This document shows positions 61,439-64,000 of a stretch of DNA of 64,000 nt, piece by piece. A program made the position numbers and the translations under genes. The DNA is from Alitta virens (Eukaryota; Annelida; Polychaeta; Phyllodocida; Nereididae). The stretch is from contig OW028575.1 of assembly GCA_932294295.1 (NCBI GenBank), forward strand, positions 36,148,253 to 36,212,252. Direction: 5' to 3'. The notes beneath the pieces were generated by a model. It saw only the letters and a program-made list of their open reading frames with translations, had not been told where the DNA came from and made no database searches. Numbering within the stretch: position 1 is the first letter of the stretch; each line of letters opens with the position of its first letter.

Positions 61439-62050
61439 ATGACAAGTCAGAACAAACAAGCTAATGATGACCCAGATAAGAAAGTTCCACCTCTGCATCG
61501 TCATTCAATGGGATGTGTTCAATTCAGACTATAATAAAGAAATTCACTGTTAATTCAAAAGAAGAGACTTCATTATTGGCTCATCAGTGGTTTGCTGAAT
61601 ATGTTCAGGTCCATCCCCCTTCCTTCTTAGATGGAATTGCCCAAATTGATTTCCATCACCCTACAGATAGGTGCCTCACATCACATCACATGGTATAGGC
61701 CTACAAATTGCAGGAATTTCCTCGAAAGTCAAAAGTTTTTACATGTGGATATTAACTGGAATGTAGCTGTTACAATGCAATTTTAATAACTTAGCAAATT
61801 ACATATCCAGAAAACTTAATGGAAGAATTGTACCAAGCAAGCAATGCAGTGCCATCCGCTGTAATCAGGCATCACTGAACCTAACTTTACCAGAAATATC
61901 AGCCAATTAGGACCTTTTTTCTGAGCATATAACACTTTTTTTACATGAAAGTCATATTGTGCAATGTATCATTAATTTATTCATTTAGTCTAAATATCTA
62001 CTATACAATAAATAATACTTACAACATTTTGTTTTATAAAGAAGATTTTT
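61439..62050. other. Intergenic DNA, nothing recognised
   Basis: No supported gene. It ends at the probable 3' end of the GET4-like transcript. Confidence 0.45.
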
Positions 62051-62269
62051 TTTATTTTCAACAATAACAGTTACATGCTTGGAACTAAATATTTCATGAT
62101 AACAAAAGACCGTTTCATTCATGAAATTGCATAGGTCAGTGGTGATAAGTGCTTAACCAATTTCATTGAAGTTTTCTTTTATACAGAAATACAGAATAGA
62201 TATGAATTGTTCATTTGTGCTGTTATAGGAAAGAATTATAGCAATGATGATATATAAATAATTTGATAT

Positions 62270-62300
<31 letters not shown>

Positions 62301-63272
62301 ATGGGGTTTTAAATTAAATATTATGTACAATGTCTTTCTAAATTCAACCTAATAATTTGATAAACTTATCAATATTTATCAATCCCAATTCCATTCCAAC
62401 AGTTTAAAATGTAAACCACCCAATCATTCTTTAAGAGCAAATGCACCTGTATTTCTTTTAGACATTACAATTTATCAATGCCATTCACAAATATGACAAG
62501 ACAAAAAATCAGACCTTCAAACAGTACATCATTCAACAGTTCCTTTTTAAAGCAAAATGTTTAACTGCATAAGAAAAATGCAAACTGCTTACTTCATTTC
62601 CATTTCTTTTCATAAAATTGGGTTACATCAAAATTGCACATACACAGGCCTGTTATTTTATCCAAATCCACAGAATATGGCAAAATTAATAAATAAGCAA
62701 TTTAATATATGAATCAGTGGGTATTAACTATCGGAAAGATACAACTTGGGTGTAGTGTATCAGTTAATGGCTGTGTTCTTTCTCTTGAGCAAGAAAAATG
62801 CTATGATTTTGGCTTTGTGTCTTCTTTTATTTCAAGGAATGTCAAGCACAAAATTGTCTATTCAAATGAATAAGCAAACTTACTTCAATATCATGACCAA
62901 TGATTGTCAATCTAATTCATAGAGCTGATATGGTTCCAGGTTTACTGGGTCTTTGTTAAAAATTGTTTTCCTGGCAGCCGTAGAAAGAATGTTTATCAAT
63001 TTTTATACATTCAAAATATAGGTTGTATTTTTCTCCTAACTTCAATTTTTATAATCTTCCTGCTTTTTCATTTTAGCCTGCGCACTTAGGCTTTAGCAGA
63101 TAAATTAGTGTAATTCCATCAAGAAGTAATGAATTTGACTACCTGAAACACCCATGTAACACATACCTTCCTAATTGCAAAAAAGGTCGCAAATATTATT
63201 TCACAGCCAGTTCACAGAACTTCACACACAGCTACAGGTTTTATTAATTTAAAAAGATGACCTGGAGGAAAC
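62051..63272 (-). other. Probable 3' UTR of the GET4-like gene
   Basis: No coding sequence follows the stop at 63273. The farthest plausible minus-strand poly(A) signal, AATAAA, is at 62051-62056 within a T-rich tract. A TA microsatellite lies at about 62269-62295. The extent of the UTR is inference. Confidence 0.35.
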
Positions 63273-63856
63273 CTAGTCCAAATCCATGTTGTTCATGGTC
63301 CGAGCAGATGCCTGGGATCCACTGGCTTCATCGTCACTCCCATCTTCCATGCCCGAAAACAAACTACTCAATAGATTTTCTGCAAAGAAAACAAAAATGC
63401 AGCTCAGCCACAGCCCTTGTGCTTTTGTACCAATATTTTGCACTAGATCCAGAGACAATATTCAGAAATTAGTGTAATGATCAGTCCGCAGCAATTATAA
63501 ATCGGGTACAGTTAACCCTGTGTAAGTCAAGCGTGCAAGGGTCTAACTTTTTCACAACTCAAACGTAAGTTAACAGAAAATAAAATTTAAATTGCCAATG
63601 TCTATTCTATAAATTTACTAATTTCTGCATGTGCTGAAACTTTTTCCAACTCTATTTAAAGAAATGGTCCATTTAAATTCAATTTAGGGAAGCATTAATT
63701 TATACATCTTGATTATTAAACACTTGCATATTAATTGTTTAAATTGTAAATTTAAAAAGAATCTGGTCTGAGGAAGCATGACTCACCAAACAATCCTCCA
63801 CCAACAGGTTTAGGAGGAGGGATGCCAAAGAAAAGCTGTCCTATTCTATCAAGGTA
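63273..63856 (-). CDS. GET4: GET4-like protein, last two exons (partial)
   Basis: Exons on the minus strand are 63787-63856 and 63273-63379, joined by a GT-AG intron (donor TTTG|GTGAGT, acceptor TTTGCAG) in phase 1. The first encodes YLDRIGQLFFGIPPPKP, which I recognise as the conserved C-terminal region of GET4, the cytosolic partner that links BAG6/UBL4A to tail-anchored membrane-protein delivery. The second supplies a short hydrophobic segment (NLLSSLFSG), then an acidic, Ser-rich tail and a TAG stop, as in the family. The preceding exon lies beyond the window; an acceptor (TTCCATTCCAG) sits at 63857-63867. The rest of the protein is outside the window. Confidence 0.8.
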
Positions 63857-64000
63857 CTGGAATGGAAAAATAAACAATGTATGTTCATTACGACAAGTAC
63901 TGTTATAACATGCAACTGAAACTACAATATTTATAACTTCAGTTTTAGTATCCCAAAATGCAAAAGAGTGTACTGTATGTTACACAAGTCTATGTCTCAA

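Overview
The window is animal (metazoan) nuclear DNA, most likely from a marine invertebrate. It has spliced host exons (the last two exons of a GET4-like gene at the right edge), a long simple-sequence satellite, cut-and-paste transposon remnants, and a nearly complete Polinton/Maverick element. I cannot name the species.

Positions 1-36292 are one AC-rich satellite built on a ~17-bp unit of the type CTGTCAACAACATTAAG. Higher-order copies are visible: a 1831-bp doublet near 690-4280, a 1029-bp doublet near 24950-26980, a 16-19 kb duplication of most of the array, and smaller doublets near 15000-18600 and 34000-36290. Two 1348-bp islands of ordinary AT-rich DNA (13558-14905 and 29418-30765) interrupt it. 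They are two copies of one TTAA-flanked inverted-repeat element, carried along by the large duplication.

Positions 36293-43304 are AT-rich, mostly non-genic DNA. They hold a hAT-like non-autonomous element (38587-39217), another hAT-like terminus (41852), a possible terminal exon with poly(A) signal (37828-38410), and a TATA-box promoter with a splice-donor-ended first exon (about 43150-43255).

Positions 43305-60135 are a 16.8-kb Polinton with imperfect terminal inverted repeats. Its recognisable core genes are protein-primed family B DNA polymerase, retroviral-type integrase with chromodomain, packaging ATPase, double-jelly-roll major capsid protein, a small capsid-type protein, a basic protein, a two-pass membrane protein and two common Polinton accessory proteins. 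Most lie on the minus strand in tightly overlapping groups, and several groups are preceded by a TATA box about 35-50 nt before the first ATG. The left third holds unusual cargo: two diverged RING-like proteins and a five-exon gene for a signal-peptide/transmembrane protein. The polymerase has a one-base frameshift just after its YMDTDS motif, and its N-terminus carries a duplicated OTU-like module with one degenerate copy. No adenovirus-type maturation protease was found.

Positions 60136-64000 are host flank: a possible second exon of the interrupted host transcription unit, a hAT-like fragment, and the 3' part of a GET4-like gene on the minus strand.
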